A stretch of DNA of 64,000 nucleotides from Bacillota bacterium (GTDB lineage Bacteria > Bacillota > Clostridia > Christensenellales > SZUA-584). The translations under genes were made by a program, and so were the position numbers. The notes below the pieces were generated by a model, which did no database searches, was not told where the DNA came from, and saw only the letters and a program-made list of their open reading frames with translations. Positions 31,739 through 41,159 of the stretch are shown here, one piece after another. Location: the NCBI GenBank assembly GCA_023412005.1, contig JAEYOE010000032.1, positions 68,534 through 132,533 of the forward strand, given 5' to 3'. How positions within the stretch are numbered: the first letter of the stretch is position 1; every line of letters starts with the position of its first letter.

Positions 31739-32039
31739 ATGCGCATGTTTCTGATAAGCCTTGTCCTTTGAGTAGAAGATGGTGCGCAGTACCGGATGAG
31801 GTGCCAAGCGAAAACAAGCAGCCCTTCCTCGGCCGCCAATCGGTGGCACAATCTAACACAGCCCAGTCCACTGTGTAGTGGACCGAACAACAAAATCATT
31901 GACTTTATATTACATTTGAATGAATGGGGCTAATCCCCCTACAGGGAGACCACACAAATGCGTATAGCTGAATCGGCATCATATCAAAATACCGCCCCAA
32001 TAAGGAGCGGTTCAGTAACATTCGACGCGAAAGATAAAT
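31739..32039. other. Intergenic region with two unexplained hairpins
   Basis: About 300 bases between convergent genes. GTCCACT-GTGT-AGTGGAC (31866-31883) is a perfect 7-bp hairpin without a T-tract, and GGGGCTAATCCCC lies near 31926. No ORF is convincing. The hairpins may be processing or termination signals for the leftward diguanylate cyclase transcript. Confidence 0.45.
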
Positions 32040-32951
32040 CTATGTGCGCGTAATCACGCGGTTTCTTCCCTGATTCTTGGCATCATACAGCGCCGAATCT
32101 GCTGCGGCCAGCAGCTCATCCACGGTGCTTTTATACATGCTGCACGCCACACCGATGCTGACGGATATGGACATCGCACCGGATCGCGTCATCAGGCTGG
32201 TGTCGGCAATCTGTTTACGGTATCGTTCAAAACGCGTGTAAATTTCCTCTTCTGAATCGGCTGTGGTGATGATCAGAAATTCTTCGCCCCCGATACGGCC
32301 GATATAATCTGTTTCGCCGGTGATTTGTTCCAATATATTCGAGAGCTTTAATAAAATATCGTCGCCCGTTTGATGGCCGTACGTATCGTTGATGCGTTTG
32401 AAATGGTCGATATCGCAGATACCGGCGCAAAGCACAGTATCGCCGATACCCGTATGAGAGAACATTTCATCGAGCTTTTTAAGAATAGCCCTGCGGTTTA
32501 ACAGACCGCATAAAGGATCGTGAGTGGCCTGATAGTTAAGCTGTTCATTGGTTTTAATCAGCGCGTCCTGCAGCTCGATCATGCGCTTGCCCACCTGAAC
32601 GCGCGCGCGCAGCTCGTTAGGATCAAACGGTTTTATCAGGTAATCGTTTGCTCCCGCGTCAAGCCCGAGAATAATGTCTTTGATTGCGCTTTTTCCCGTT
32701 ACCATAATGATATAAGGCGGCCTTTCGGTATTCGCCTCGCGGACTTTTTGAATCAGCTCCAGACCGTCGAGTTTGGGCATAACCCAATCGAGAATGGCGA
32801 TAGACGGCGCGTTCGGTTTGCTCAGCTCTAACCAAGCCTGCATGCCGTCAGATGTTTCAATGACGTCATAACCATATTCATTTAACGCGCTTGTAAGAAT
32901 CATGCGGCATGTTTGGCTGTCATCGGCAACAAGAATACGCATTGATGGCAC
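32040..32951 (-). CDS. Response regulator diguanylate cyclase (REC-GGDEF)
   Basis: 303 residues. The REC domain (1-125) has acidic pocket ADD near 9-11, phosphoacceptor Asp55 (ILDWVMP), Thr85-region VTG and Lys107 (IKPF). A helical linker leads to the GGDEF domain (about 140-303) with DIDHFKRINDTYGH and GGEEF at 221-225, so it should synthesise c-di-GMP. The inhibitory I-site RxxD expected five residues before GGEEF reads GETD, so product inhibition is probably lost. GGGAG precedes the first ATG. Convergent with the c-di-GMP riboswitch gene. Confidence 0.92.
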   Translation of the reverse strand: MPSMRILVADDSQTCRMILTSALNEYGYDVIETSDGMQAWLELSKPNAPSIAILDWVMPKLDGLELIQKVREANTERPPYIIMVTGKSAIKDIILGLDAGANDYLIKPFDPNELRARVQVGKRMIELQDALIKTNEQLNYQATHDPLCGLLNRRAILKKLDEMFSHTGIGDTVLCAGICDIDHFKRINDTYGHQTGDDILLKLSNILEQITGETDYIGRIGGEEFLIITTADSEEEIYTRFERYRKQIADTSLMTRSGAMSISVSIGVACSMYKSTVDELLAAADSALYDAKNQGRNRVITRT

Positions 32952-33214
32952 TCCCGATTTTAATCGTTTTAAAAACCCTGTAATGAATGAGGTAAGTTTG
33001 CTCTAATATTCTAATAAGTCATTTGTGATATATTCTAACATTGAAATATTAAAAAAACATTATTTTTTTTGTATTTTGGTTAAAAAACTGCAGATAAATG
33101 TGAATGATTGAGAGATAAGCAATCGCGGCCGGTGCCAAAAACCCTGTTTATCACACGTATTGCATCCGAACAAACCATTTGATATGATTGTGTTCAATAC
33201 ACAGGAGGTAAGAT

Positions 33215-34702
33215 ATGCAGCGCAGCAGCGGCATATTGATGCATATTTCCTCTTTGCCCTCTCCGTACGGCATAGGAACAATGGGGCGGGAGGCATACAA
33301 ATTTGTCGATTTTTTAAGGCAAAGCGGCACAAGACTGTGGCAGATGCTGCCTGTCGGCCCGACAAGTGACGGCAACTCGCCGTATCAGAGCCTTTCAACG
33401 TTTGCGGGCAATCCGAATTTGATTGACCTTGACTTGCTGTGTGAAGAAGGAATTCTCAATAAGGCTGACCTTAAGCAGCTCGAGCCAGAAATCGGCGGGC
33501 AATATGTGGACTACGAGCAGCTTGGTAAATCGCGCATCGCTTTACTTCGCTGTGCATTTAACGATTCCTATCAGAATATAAAGCCCAGTGTGGATGAATT
33601 CGCGGTGCAAAAACCGTGGCTCTTTGATTTTACGTTCTTTTGCGCACTTAAAGACCGTTTCGACGGGCTGCCATGGAGCGATTGGCCGGACGATGCCATC
33701 CGTTTGCGTGAACCGAGCGCGATGAAAAGCTATGCAAGCGAGCTGGCTCATGATATTGCATTTTATTCTTTTGTTCAATATCTTTTCTTTAAGCAGTGGA
33801 ACGCGTTGAAATCCTACGCGAACAAAAATGGCGTTGCGATTTTCGGCGATATGCCGATTTATGTGTCGATGGATTCGTCGGATACGTGGGCAAACCCGGA
33901 ATTGTTTAAGCTGGACGCGCATCGGCGCCCGCTGTGCGTGGCCGGTGTGCCGCCGGATTATTTCTCGCCGGACGGACAGCTTTGGGGCAACCCGATTTAT
34001 AACTGGCGGCAGCATGAAAAAACCGGCTATGCGTGGTGGCGGCGGCGTATGCAGGCCCTGTCAGAAAGCTTTGATATGCTGCGCATCGATCATTTTATCG
34101 GGTTTGCGAACTATTACGAGATTCCTGCCGGAGACGCGACGGCCAAAAATGGAAAATGGAAACACGGCCCGGGTCTGGCTTTTTTCAAGGCGATGAACGG
34201 AGCCGCGCCTTCGCACATTGTCGCTGAGGATTTGGGCGTAGTGACGCCCAAGGTAAAACGGCTGCGTGAAGCGTGCGGCTATCCGGGTATGAAGGTGCTG
34301 CTTTTTGCATTCGGGTCAGACGAGAGAAACACGCATTTGCCGCATCACGTTTCGCCCAATACCGTGCTTTACACGGGCACGCACGACAACGATACAACAA
34401 AAGGCTGGTGGCAAACGGCTAAGACAAGCGAGAGGCGGTTTGCGATGCGGTATCTTGGTATTGATGAAAATGCGGACATCTGCCGTGAGCTGATTAGAAC
34501 GGCTTTTGCGAGCAACGCTGATACCGTTGTGATACCGATGCAGGATCATTTAAAGCTCGGCAGCGAATCGCGCATGAACACGCCGGGCACGGTGGGGCCA
34601 AACTGGCGGTGGCGCTTAATCGAGGGCCAATTGACAGATGATATCAAGGACGATATTTTGAATATGAACAAAGAGTTTGACAGAACAGGAGACAACGTAT
34701 GA
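33215..34702 (+). CDS. malQ: 4-alpha-glucanotransferase (amylomaltase)
   Basis: 495 residues, GH77. RSSGILMHISSLPSPYGIGT start, FGDMPIYVSMDSSDTWANPE, nucleophile segment MLRIDHFIGF, acid/base in IVAEDLGV and TGTHDNDTTKGW are the family landmarks. It transfers maltosyl or longer units between alpha-1,4-glucans in the cytoplasm. A strong AGGAGG precedes the ATG. It overlaps glgP by four bases (ATGA). Together they break down maltodextrins or glycogen to glucose-1-phosphate and glucose. Confidence 0.95.
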   Translation: MQRSSGILMHISSLPSPYGIGTMGREAYKFVDFLRQSGTRLWQMLPVGPTSDGNSPYQSLSTFAGNPNLIDLDLLCEEGILNKADLKQLEPEIGGQYVDYEQLGKSRIALLRCAFNDSYQNIKPSVDEFAVQKPWLFDFTFFCALKDRFDGLPWSDWPDDAIRLREPSAMKSYASELAHDIAFYSFVQYLFFKQWNALKSYANKNGVAIFGDMPIYVSMDSSDTWANPELFKLDAHRRPLCVAGVPPDYFSPDGQLWGNPIYNWRQHEKTGYAWWRRRMQALSESFDMLRIDHFIGFANYYEIPAGDATAKNGKWKHGPGLAFFKAMNGAAPSHIVAEDLGVVTPKVKRLREACGYPGMKVLLFAFGSDERNTHLPHHVSPNTVLYTGTHDNDTTKGWWQTAKTSERRFAMRYLGIDENADICRELIRTAFASNADTVVIPMQDHLKLGSESRMNTPGTVGPNWRWRLIEGQLTDDIKDDILNMNKEFDRTGDNV

Positions 34703-37047
34703 CTGACAGCCATCAGCTATTGAATAAAACCGAAGAAATTTTGAAAAGCAGTTACCAGAAAAGTTTGCACAGCGCAAGCGCGTCCCAACTGCATGACGCG
34801 CTCTCTAAGGCCGTGATGATGCAAATTGCCGACGATTGGATGATCAGCAAGCAGCAGCACAGTAAGGCCCGCCGGGCGTACTATTTTTCCATTGAGTTTT
34901 TAATCGGACGTTTGGTGTTTAATAACCTTTATTGCCTCGGTATTCTAGATGAGGTGCGCGAAAAGCTGCGGGAGCGCGGTGCGGACCTAACGGCGCTGGA
35001 AGATATAGAAGACGCGGCGCTCGGCAACGGCGGCCTCGGGAGGCTCGCGGCCTGTTTTTTAGACAGTGCCGCCACATTAAAGCTGCCGCTCGATGGCTAT
35101 GGTATACGCTACAAGTTTGGGCTGTTTAAGCAGCTGCTGGTAGACGGCATGCAGTGCGAAACCGCCGACGACTGGCAGGAAGGCGGCGACCCGTGGAGCT
35201 GCCGCCGCGACGACCGGGCGGTGACGGTGCGGTTTGCGGATCAAACGGTACGCGCAGTGCCGTATGATGTCCCCGTGATCGGTTATCAAAACAGCCATGT
35301 GGGCACGCTGCGTTTGTGGCAGTGCGAGGCGGTGCACGAGCTTGATTTTGCCGCGTTTAACAGCCAGGATTACGCGGAGGCGGTGCGCGATAAGAATGAG
35401 GCGGAGGATATCTCGCGCGTGCTGTACCCGAACGACTGTGACGACGCGGGCAAAAAGCTGCGCTTAAAGCAGCAGTATTTTCTCGCGAGCGCATCGCTGC
35501 AGGATATCATCGCGCGGTACAAGCGTGCGCACGGCAGCGACCTAACCGGGTTTGCAGAGCATTGCGCGATTCAGCTGAACGACACACATCCGGTTATCTG
35601 CGTTCCGGAGCTGATACGGCTGCTGATGAACGAGGGCATTGGTTTTGATGCCGCGCATAGCATGGCGCAGCAGACGTTTTCGTATACGAATCATACCGTA
35701 ATGGGCGAAGCGCTGGAGAAATGGCGGGTGTCGCTGATGAATGAGGTGATCCCCGAGATCAGCGCGATTATAAAACGTATCGATGAAAAGCTCGCGCAGT
35801 CGTTAAGCGAGCTGGGGGTGCCGGATGACAAGAAGTGCCGGATGCGCATTATCGACTGCGATACGGTGCATATGGCGCGGCTTGCGGTATATATGTCGAC
35901 CTATGTGAACGGTGTGGCCGAGCTGCACACGCAGATTCTAAAAAATGATGTGTTCAAGGATTGGTATGAGATTTTTCCTGACAGCTTTCAGAACAAGACC
36001 AACGGCGTGACCCAAAGGCGCTGGCTGGGCCTTTGCAACCCCGAGCTGACCGCGCTGATTCAAGGCCGCATCGGCAGTGGTTTTTTAACCGATTTGCAGC
36101 AGCTGGCCGGGCTGAAGAAAAGCCTTGACGATGACTTTGTGCATAAGTTTAACGACGTGAAGCTGCAGAAAAAGCGGCAGCTGGCGGCGCTGGTTGCCGA
36201 GCGCGAGGGCATTGAGATACCGCCCGAGTTCATGTTCGATGTGCAGGTGAAGCGGCTGCATGAATACAAGCGACAGCTCTTAAACGCGTTTTCGATACTC
36301 GATATTTACTACGGCCTTAAAGACGGCAGTCTGCGGGAGTTTTACCCGACGGTATTTATTTTCGGCGCGAAGGCGGCACCCGGGTATTTCAGAGCCAAGG
36401 CCGTGATTAAGCTGATCAATGAAATTGCACGGCTGGTGAATGCGGACCCACAGACGAACGATAGGCTGCGCGTGGTGTTTGTGCAGAATTACAACTGTTC
36501 ATATGCCGAGGTGATTATTCCGGCGGCGGATGTTTCCGAGCAGATTTCGACGGCAGGCACCGAGGCGAGCGGCACCGGCAACATGAAGCTGATGCTCAGC
36601 GGCGCGGTGACTCTCGGTACGTACGACGGCGCGAACGTGGAGATTGTTGAAGAGGCAGGAGAAGACAACAACTACATATTCGGCGCACGTGTGGAGGATA
36701 TTCGGCACGAAAGCGCCCATTACAATCCGAAAAGCATCTATGAGAGCCATGCACGCGTGAAGCGTGTGCTCGATACGCTGATAGACGGCACAATAAGCGA
36801 CGACGGCTTTGGCTATTTCAAAGAGCTTTATGACGCGATATTGGAAGGGACCGCATGGCATCGGGCCGACCATTACTTCCTGCTGCTCGATCTGCTGCCG
36901 TATGTGGAGGCCAAGCTGCGGGTGAACCGCGACTATGCCGACAGGCTGAGCTTTGGGCGAAAGTGCCTTTATAATGTGGCGTCGGCGGGCAAGTTCTCGT
37001 CTGACAGAACAGTTAAGCAGTACGCCGAGGAGATTTGGCATCTGTAA
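34699..37047 (+). CDS. glgP: Glycogen/starch/maltodextrin phosphorylase
   Basis: 782 residues, GT35, PLP-dependent. YYFSIEFLIGRLVFNNL, EDAALGNGGLGRLAACFLDS, the active-site segment KTNGVTQRRWL, RLHEYKRQLLN and the PLP-lysine motif EASGTGNMKLML are all present. It phosphorolyses alpha-1,4-glucans from the non-reducing end to glucose-1-phosphate. Its ATG overlaps the malQ stop, so stoichiometric production is likely. It is slightly shorter at the N-terminus than animal enzymes, as usual for bacterial forms. Confidence 0.95.
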   Translation: MTDSHQLLNKTEEILKSSYQKSLHSASASQLHDALSKAVMMQIADDWMISKQQHSKARRAYYFSIEFLIGRLVFNNLYCLGILDEVREKLRERGADLTALEDIEDAALGNGGLGRLAACFLDSAATLKLPLDGYGIRYKFGLFKQLLVDGMQCETADDWQEGGDPWSCRRDDRAVTVRFADQTVRAVPYDVPVIGYQNSHVGTLRLWQCEAVHELDFAAFNSQDYAEAVRDKNEAEDISRVLYPNDCDDAGKKLRLKQQYFLASASLQDIIARYKRAHGSDLTGFAEHCAIQLNDTHPVICVPELIRLLMNEGIGFDAAHSMAQQTFSYTNHTVMGEALEKWRVSLMNEVIPEISAIIKRIDEKLAQSLSELGVPDDKKCRMRIIDCDTVHMARLAVYMSTYVNGVAELHTQILKNDVFKDWYEIFPDSFQNKTNGVTQRRWLGLCNPELTALIQGRIGSGFLTDLQQLAGLKKSLDDDFVHKFNDVKLQKKRQLAALVAEREGIEIPPEFMFDVQVKRLHEYKRQLLNAFSILDIYYGLKDGSLREFYPTVFIFGAKAAPGYFRAKAVIKLINEIARLVNADPQTNDRLRVVFVQNYNCSYAEVIIPAADVSEQISTAGTEASGTGNMKLMLSGAVTLGTYDGANVEIVEEAGEDNNYIFGARVEDIRHESAHYNPKSIYESHARVKRVLDTLIDGTISDDGFGYFKELYDAILEGTAWHRADHYFLLLDLLPYVEAKLRVNRDYADRLSFGRKCLYNVASAGKFSSDRTVKQYAEEIWHL

Positions 37048-37123
37048 CGTTTGAGCGAATCAAAGGATGGTTTTGTATCAGTCTGACTGTATCAACAAAA
37101 GTCCATTTTATCTGTATCAACAT

Positions 37124-37159
37124 CCCCGGCTTTTTAAAGTGAGCCGGGGTATTTTATTT
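37124..37159 (+). terminator. Intrinsic terminator of malQ-glgP
   Basis: CCCCGGCT (37124-37131) pairs with AGCCGGGG (37142-37149), followed by TATTTTATTTT. Confidence 0.85.
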
Positions 37160-37177
37160 TCAAGAGGTGCTTTGCAC

Positions 37178-37975
37178 TTAGATTAAATGTTTAAGTCTTG
37201 AAGCATCAATATGAAATTGACTCAGATGATCCATAAGCTGCTGCGTCAATATATAAGAATTGCCGTCAATTTCGCTGTATTGTTTGATGCAGGCGAGCAG
37301 CGCGGCCTGCTCGAACGTTAGCACCTGAACATGTTCGCCTTTTGAGGCAATAAAATCGAGCAGTTCACAAAGATCGCTGAGCAATATCGGGTTCGAGCCG
37401 GTCTCGTGTTTTTGGCTTTCGTCGGTTGCTTCCTCGCGCGTTTTAATCACCGAGTGCCCGGAGAAAACGAGCGGGTGCTTTTCCGAAATGGCTTGCTCAA
37501 CCGCCGTCAGCATATCGCTGAGCGGGATGGCCGTTTTGATGGCGAACCATATGGAATCCGCGAGTGTGTTGCGTGTTTCCAGATAAAGCGATTTGGCCAG
37601 CATGAGCGTCTTTTCATTATAGTCGTGATACGGAAACGCGAACGTTGAGGGGTATACGCCAAAAATTGCTTGAATACGCTGTGCCGCTTTTTGCATATTC
37701 TCCAAAGCGGCGGCGGGCTCAAGCTCTGAGAGGTTATCGTGCACATCGCCGTGGCTGCCGATTTCGAAGCCCTGCTCAAGCAGCGCCTTGTATCCGGCCA
37801 TATGCGACGCAAAATCTGAGGTTCCGGGGTTAATGTAAAACGTGCATCGCCAGCCGCGCTCGAAAAACGCGGGCGCAATCATCTCGCGGTGGCGCGATAA
37901 GTTGTCGTCGAACGTGAAGCAGACGGCGGGCAAGGATGGGTCTAGCTTGCTGAAATGCTGTGCATCGGGTTTCAT
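37178..37975 (-). CDS. Polysaccharide deacetylase (NodB-homology) family protein
   Basis: 265 residues, CE4-type core. The metal/catalytic motif is CFTFDDNL (Asp23, Asp24), then EIGSHGDVHDNLSEL (H-x-x-x-H metal ligands) and FAFPYHDYNEKT. The last third (KHPLVFSGHSVI; GEHVQVLTFEQ) has the final His-containing motif. There is no signal peptide, so it probably acts in the cytoplasm on a soluble sugar or amide rather than on the wall. GAGGTTCACA precedes the ATG. Monocistronic, convergent with glgP. Confidence 0.85.
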   Translation of the reverse strand: MKPDAQHFSKLDPSLPAVCFTFDDNLSRHREMIAPAFFERGWRCTFYINPGTSDFASHMAGYKALLEQGFEIGSHGDVHDNLSELEPAAALENMQKAAQRIQAIFGVYPSTFAFPYHDYNEKTLMLAKSLYLETRNTLADSIWFAIKTAIPLSDMLTAVEQAISEKHPLVFSGHSVIKTREEATDESQKHETGSNPILLSDLCELLDFIASKGEHVQVLTFEQAALLACIKQYSEIDGNSYILTQQLMDHLSQFHIDASRLKHLI

Positions 37976-38270
37976 TGTGAACCTCGCAATAATAGTACTA
38001 TGAGATGATTATAGCACACAACACAAACGGCAGAAATTTAAATAAGCTGACGGCATCTTAAAAATAAGGGTCTATTGCCTCCCGTTGGCAGCGGATTAAT
38101 AAAATTCGGTATTGAAGGTTGCATCCATTTTGATTATTATATATAATTTTGTTGATAAATAGAAAATAAACGCAAAACCTGTGAAACATAAGCAGCGATG
38201 CGCTGCGGGCATATTCAAAACACGTTATAAAGAATCCAGGTCATTATAAGGGCAACTGAAAGGGATAGCG

Positions 38271-39398
38271 ATGAGATTGTTGAAAAGCACCGTATTGGCT
38301 GTGTTGCTTGTTGCTTTAATCATGTGTACCGGCGCAGAACTGTATCAGGCAGAGCCTGGTTCCATCCCTTCTGATACGGGACTAACAAGAACCGTAACGG
38401 CAGCGCTGGATATGAAAGTGCCCGAAGAAACACGCGCGGTACAAGCACAAACGACAATAAAAGAAGCCAACGAGCCTCTGCTGATGCAGCCGATTGACTA
38501 TCGGCTTAACTGTTTCACGTCAAAGAAGAAGAAGTATACATATAACCATCTCGTTTCAGACATTACCGGCACGCTGCAAAATTATGAGGGGCTGGTGTCA
38601 AACGAGGTGATCGGCCAGAGTGTTCAGGGAAAGAACATTTATGCGCTGACAGTAGGCCGAGGACCCGTGTATGTGCTGATTACCGCGGGGGTTCATGCCA
38701 GAGAAAACGCCAACACACCGCTGATAATGCAATGCTTGTTTGATTATCTTTACGCGGCAACAACCGGTGATGAACCAAAAGCGCAGATACTCGATCAGGT
38801 GACGCTGATTATTGTGCCGCTTGTCAATCCTGACGGCTATCAGTATTGCGTTTCTAAAGGCAACCGCTCGAAGAAAACCAACGCGAACAATGTGGACATT
38901 AACCGGAATTTCCCGTGTAAATACTGGGGCAGCAAGGTTAAAAAGCGCGGCAATTACTACCCGGGGCCAACCCCTGCGTCTGAGCCCGAAACTCAGGCGA
39001 TTATGGCGCTTTTCGACCGATATAATTTTACGCTGGCTGTGGATATTCACTCGCGTGCGCGCACACTCATTTGCCAAAAGGGCGGCTATACAGCTGAGGA
39101 TTTGAGCACGCTTGAGGATCCGAACAGACTGAACGAAATCAGCGTCTCTCTCGCGCGCTATCTGCTGGAAGATATCAAATACAAGCAGGTTAATGAGCTC
39201 TATGTAAAATTCGGAGAAGAAGGGACGCTGACCGATTATGCATTCTCCCGCGGTGTACCGACAGTGACGTTTGAAACGCTGAAGTACAAAAAAAACCGCC
39301 TGGCCGACCCAAAGGAAATACAAAACGAATATAAGCTTTTCAATTGGCCGAATACGCTTTATAAAATTGCCGAATTCGCGCAAAGAAATGTTCAATAA
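38271..39398 (+). CDS. Secreted M14-family zinc carboxypeptidase
   Basis: 375 residues with an N-terminal signal peptide (LLKSTVLAVLLVALIMCTGA) and a spacer of about 60 residues. The M14 domain has zinc ligands in GVHARENANTP (H-x-x-E near 142-145) and the later DIHSRAR His, the substrate-binding DINRNFPCKYWG and the catalytic Glu in VTFETLKYK near 335. It resembles DL-carboxypeptidases acting on peptidoglycan stem peptides as much as digestive carboxypeptidases. The preceding 295-base gap contains only a small GCAGCG/CGCTGC hairpin (38192-38206). Confidence 0.88.
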   Translation: MRLLKSTVLAVLLVALIMCTGAELYQAEPGSIPSDTGLTRTVTAALDMKVPEETRAVQAQTTIKEANEPLLMQPIDYRLNCFTSKKKKYTYNHLVSDITGTLQNYEGLVSNEVIGQSVQGKNIYALTVGRGPVYVLITAGVHARENANTPLIMQCLFDYLYAATTGDEPKAQILDQVTLIIVPLVNPDGYQYCVSKGNRSKKTNANNVDINRNFPCKYWGSKVKKRGNYYPGPTPASEPETQAIMALFDRYNFTLAVDIHSRARTLICQKGGYTAEDLSTLEDPNRLNEISVSLARYLLEDIKYKQVNELYVKFGEEGTLTDYAFSRGVPTVTFETLKYKKNRLADPKEIQNEYKLFNWPNTLYKIAEFAQRNVQ

Positions 39399-39636
39399 AT
39401 GACCATAAAAATATTGCGAATAAAAAGTAATTCTTAATCTGGTTGATATAAAAAATCAGGAACGCGGAAATTAAGAGTCGGGCAATCTAAGCTTACGGAA
39501 TACAATACGGAAAATACGAGTTCCCATTTCCTCCTTGATCCGGCTAAGAATGATGCAGCCGATATCCTATAAAAGTTTATTGCAATTAATTGTGAAGCAG
39601 TTCTGACGCCGGAATTGCTTTTTTATTTAAAAAAGA

Positions 39637-39705
39637 TTGACATAATTATTATCCCGCGCATATATTCATATAGAGAGATGTCTATATCATAGATAAATAT
39701 CTATA
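39637..39705 (+). promoter_or_regulatory. Promoter and two ArsR operators of the arsenic operon
   Basis: TTGACA (39637-39642), 18-base spacer, TATATT (39661-39666). Immediately downstream are TATAGA-N6-TCTATA (39669-39686) and ATAGAT-N4-ATCTAT (39690-39705), two ATA-rich dyads of ArsR type that cover the expected transcription start. Confidence 0.75.
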
Positions 39706-39713
39706 TACGGAGA

Positions 39714-40046
39714 ATGATTGTACTTATGTCAAATAACCATGCGGAATACGTTCCGGTACTCAAAGCCTTGTCAGACGAAACGCGACTTAAGATTGTGGAT
39801 ATGCTTTCGTGCGGAGAGATGTGCGCCTGCAAAATACTCGAACAGTTCAGCATCACGCAGCCGACGCTTTCTTATCACATGAAGATACTGACCGAGTGCG
39901 GCATTGTGAATGGCCGCCGTGATGGTGCATGGATGCATTACAGCATTGATAATGAGCGGGCAGATGCTTTGATGTGCTTTCTTAAAGCTTTAATGAATGA
40001 TAAAGAAGATTGTATCTGTAAGCGCTGCGGCAAAACCGAGTCATGA
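39714..40046 (+). CDS. arsR: ArsR family arsenite-responsive repressor
   Basis: 110 residues from the first ATG (39714); a second in-frame ATG at 39726 is almost equally placed relative to GGAG. The winged HTH is LKALSDETRLKIVDML ... QPTLSYHMKILTECGIV. The metal-binding cysteines lie in the first recognition-associated segment LSCGEMCACKIL (Cys33, Cys37, Cys39), resembling the As(III) site of ArsR. C-terminal CICKRCGK adds a further cysteine cluster. It heads the operon arsR-acr3-permease-arsC-thioredoxin-like, with operators over its own promoter. Confidence 0.92.
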   Translation: MIVLMSNNHAEYVPVLKALSDETRLKIVDMLSCGEMCACKILEQFSITQPTLSYHMKILTECGIVNGRRDGAWMHYSIDNERADALMCFLKALMNDKEDCICKRCGKTES

Positions 40047-40061
40047 AAAGGAGTAAAAACC

Positions 40062-41159
40062 ATGAGCGAAAACAAAGGCATCGGATTCTTTGAAAAGTAT
40101 TTAAGTCTGTGGGTTATCATTTGTATGGGTCTTGGTATTGTGATCGGTTTATGGCTGACCGGCGTTCCGCAGTTTTTAGGGCAGTTTGAGTACTATAATG
40201 TTTCTATACCGGTTGCCATACTGATTTGGTTGATGATTTACCCGATGATGCTGAAGGTTGACTTCGCCAGCATCAAAAACGTGGGCCGTAATCCAAAAGG
40301 TTTATTTGTAACTTGGGTCACAAACTGGGCAATTAAACCTTTTACTATGTTTGGTTTAGCCTATTTGTTTTTCTTTGTTATCTATAAGGCAATAATGCCT
40401 GTTGAAATCGCAAAGGATTATTTGGCGGGAGCCATTCTCTTGGGCGCGGCGCCCTGCACGGCAATGGTTTTTGTATGGAGCTATTTGTGCAAAGGAAATG
40501 CGGCACATACCTTGGTTCAGGTGGCAACGAATGACCTTATCATACTTCCGGCATTTGCTCCAATCGTCGGTTTGCTTTTTATGTTTGGAGGCATCAGCGT
40601 GGAGGGGGTTGGCGTTCCTTGGGCGACGTTATTTTTGTCGGTGGGCCTCTTCGTGGTCATCCCCCTCACCGCAGGCTGGCTGACACGCAGCCTAACAACA
40701 AAAAGAAAAGGAAAAGAGTATCTGGAGAAAAGGTTTATTCCTAAGTTTAATAATGTGACGATTGTCGGCCTTCTTTTAACATTGGTCATCATCTTCTCAT
40801 TCCAAGGCAGAACCATTGTGGAGCAGCCCATTGATATCATACTGATTGCAATACCGCTGACGATACAAACGTTTTTAATATTCTTTATAGCGTACATTTG
40901 GTCAAAGAAATGGAAGCTGCCGCATGATGTTGCCGCCCCCGCTGCCATGATAGGCGCAAGCAATTTTTTTGAACTGGCTGTGGCGGTGGCCATTTCAGTT
41001 TTTGGCCTGCAATCTCCGGCGGCATTGGCCACGATAGTCGGCGTCCTCGTGGAAGTGCCGATCATGTTAACCTTAGTAAGGATTGCCAACAAGACGCGGC
41101 ACTGGTTTTCTGCCGGTGAATCAGCAGCAAACAGTATTCACGAGGAGGAAAAAGCATGA
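40062..41159 (+). CDS. acr3: ACR3-family arsenite efflux permease
   Basis: 365 residues with ten predicted membrane segments. The ACR3 landmarks are visible: LLGAAPCTAMVFVWSYLCKG with the essential Cys in helix 4, WLMIYPMMLKVDF and AMIGASNFFELAVAVAISVFG. It exports As(III) driven by the proton gradient. AAAAGGAG precedes the ATG. It overlaps the following permease by four bases. Confidence 0.95.
   Translation: MSENKGIGFFEKYLSLWVIICMGLGIVIGLWLTGVPQFLGQFEYYNVSIPVAILIWLMIYPMMLKVDFASIKNVGRNPKGLFVTWVTNWAIKPFTMFGLAYLFFFVIYKAIMPVEIAKDYLAGAILLGAAPCTAMVFVWSYLCKGNAAHTLVQVATNDLIILPAFAPIVGLLFMFGGISVEGVGVPWATLFLSVGLFVVIPLTAGWLTRSLTTKRKGKEYLEKRFIPKFNNVTIVGLLLTLVIIFSFQGRTIVEQPIDIILIAIPLTIQTFLIFFIAYIWSKKWKLPHDVAAPAAMIGASNFFELAVAVAISVFGLQSPAALATIVGVLVEVPIMLTLVRIANKTRHWFSAGESAANSIHEEEKA

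Noticed and set aside
31739..32039. Possible small gene or repeat between the InlB-repeat gene and the cyclase
   Set aside because: Short frames lack start signals. The hairpins have no second copy in the window.
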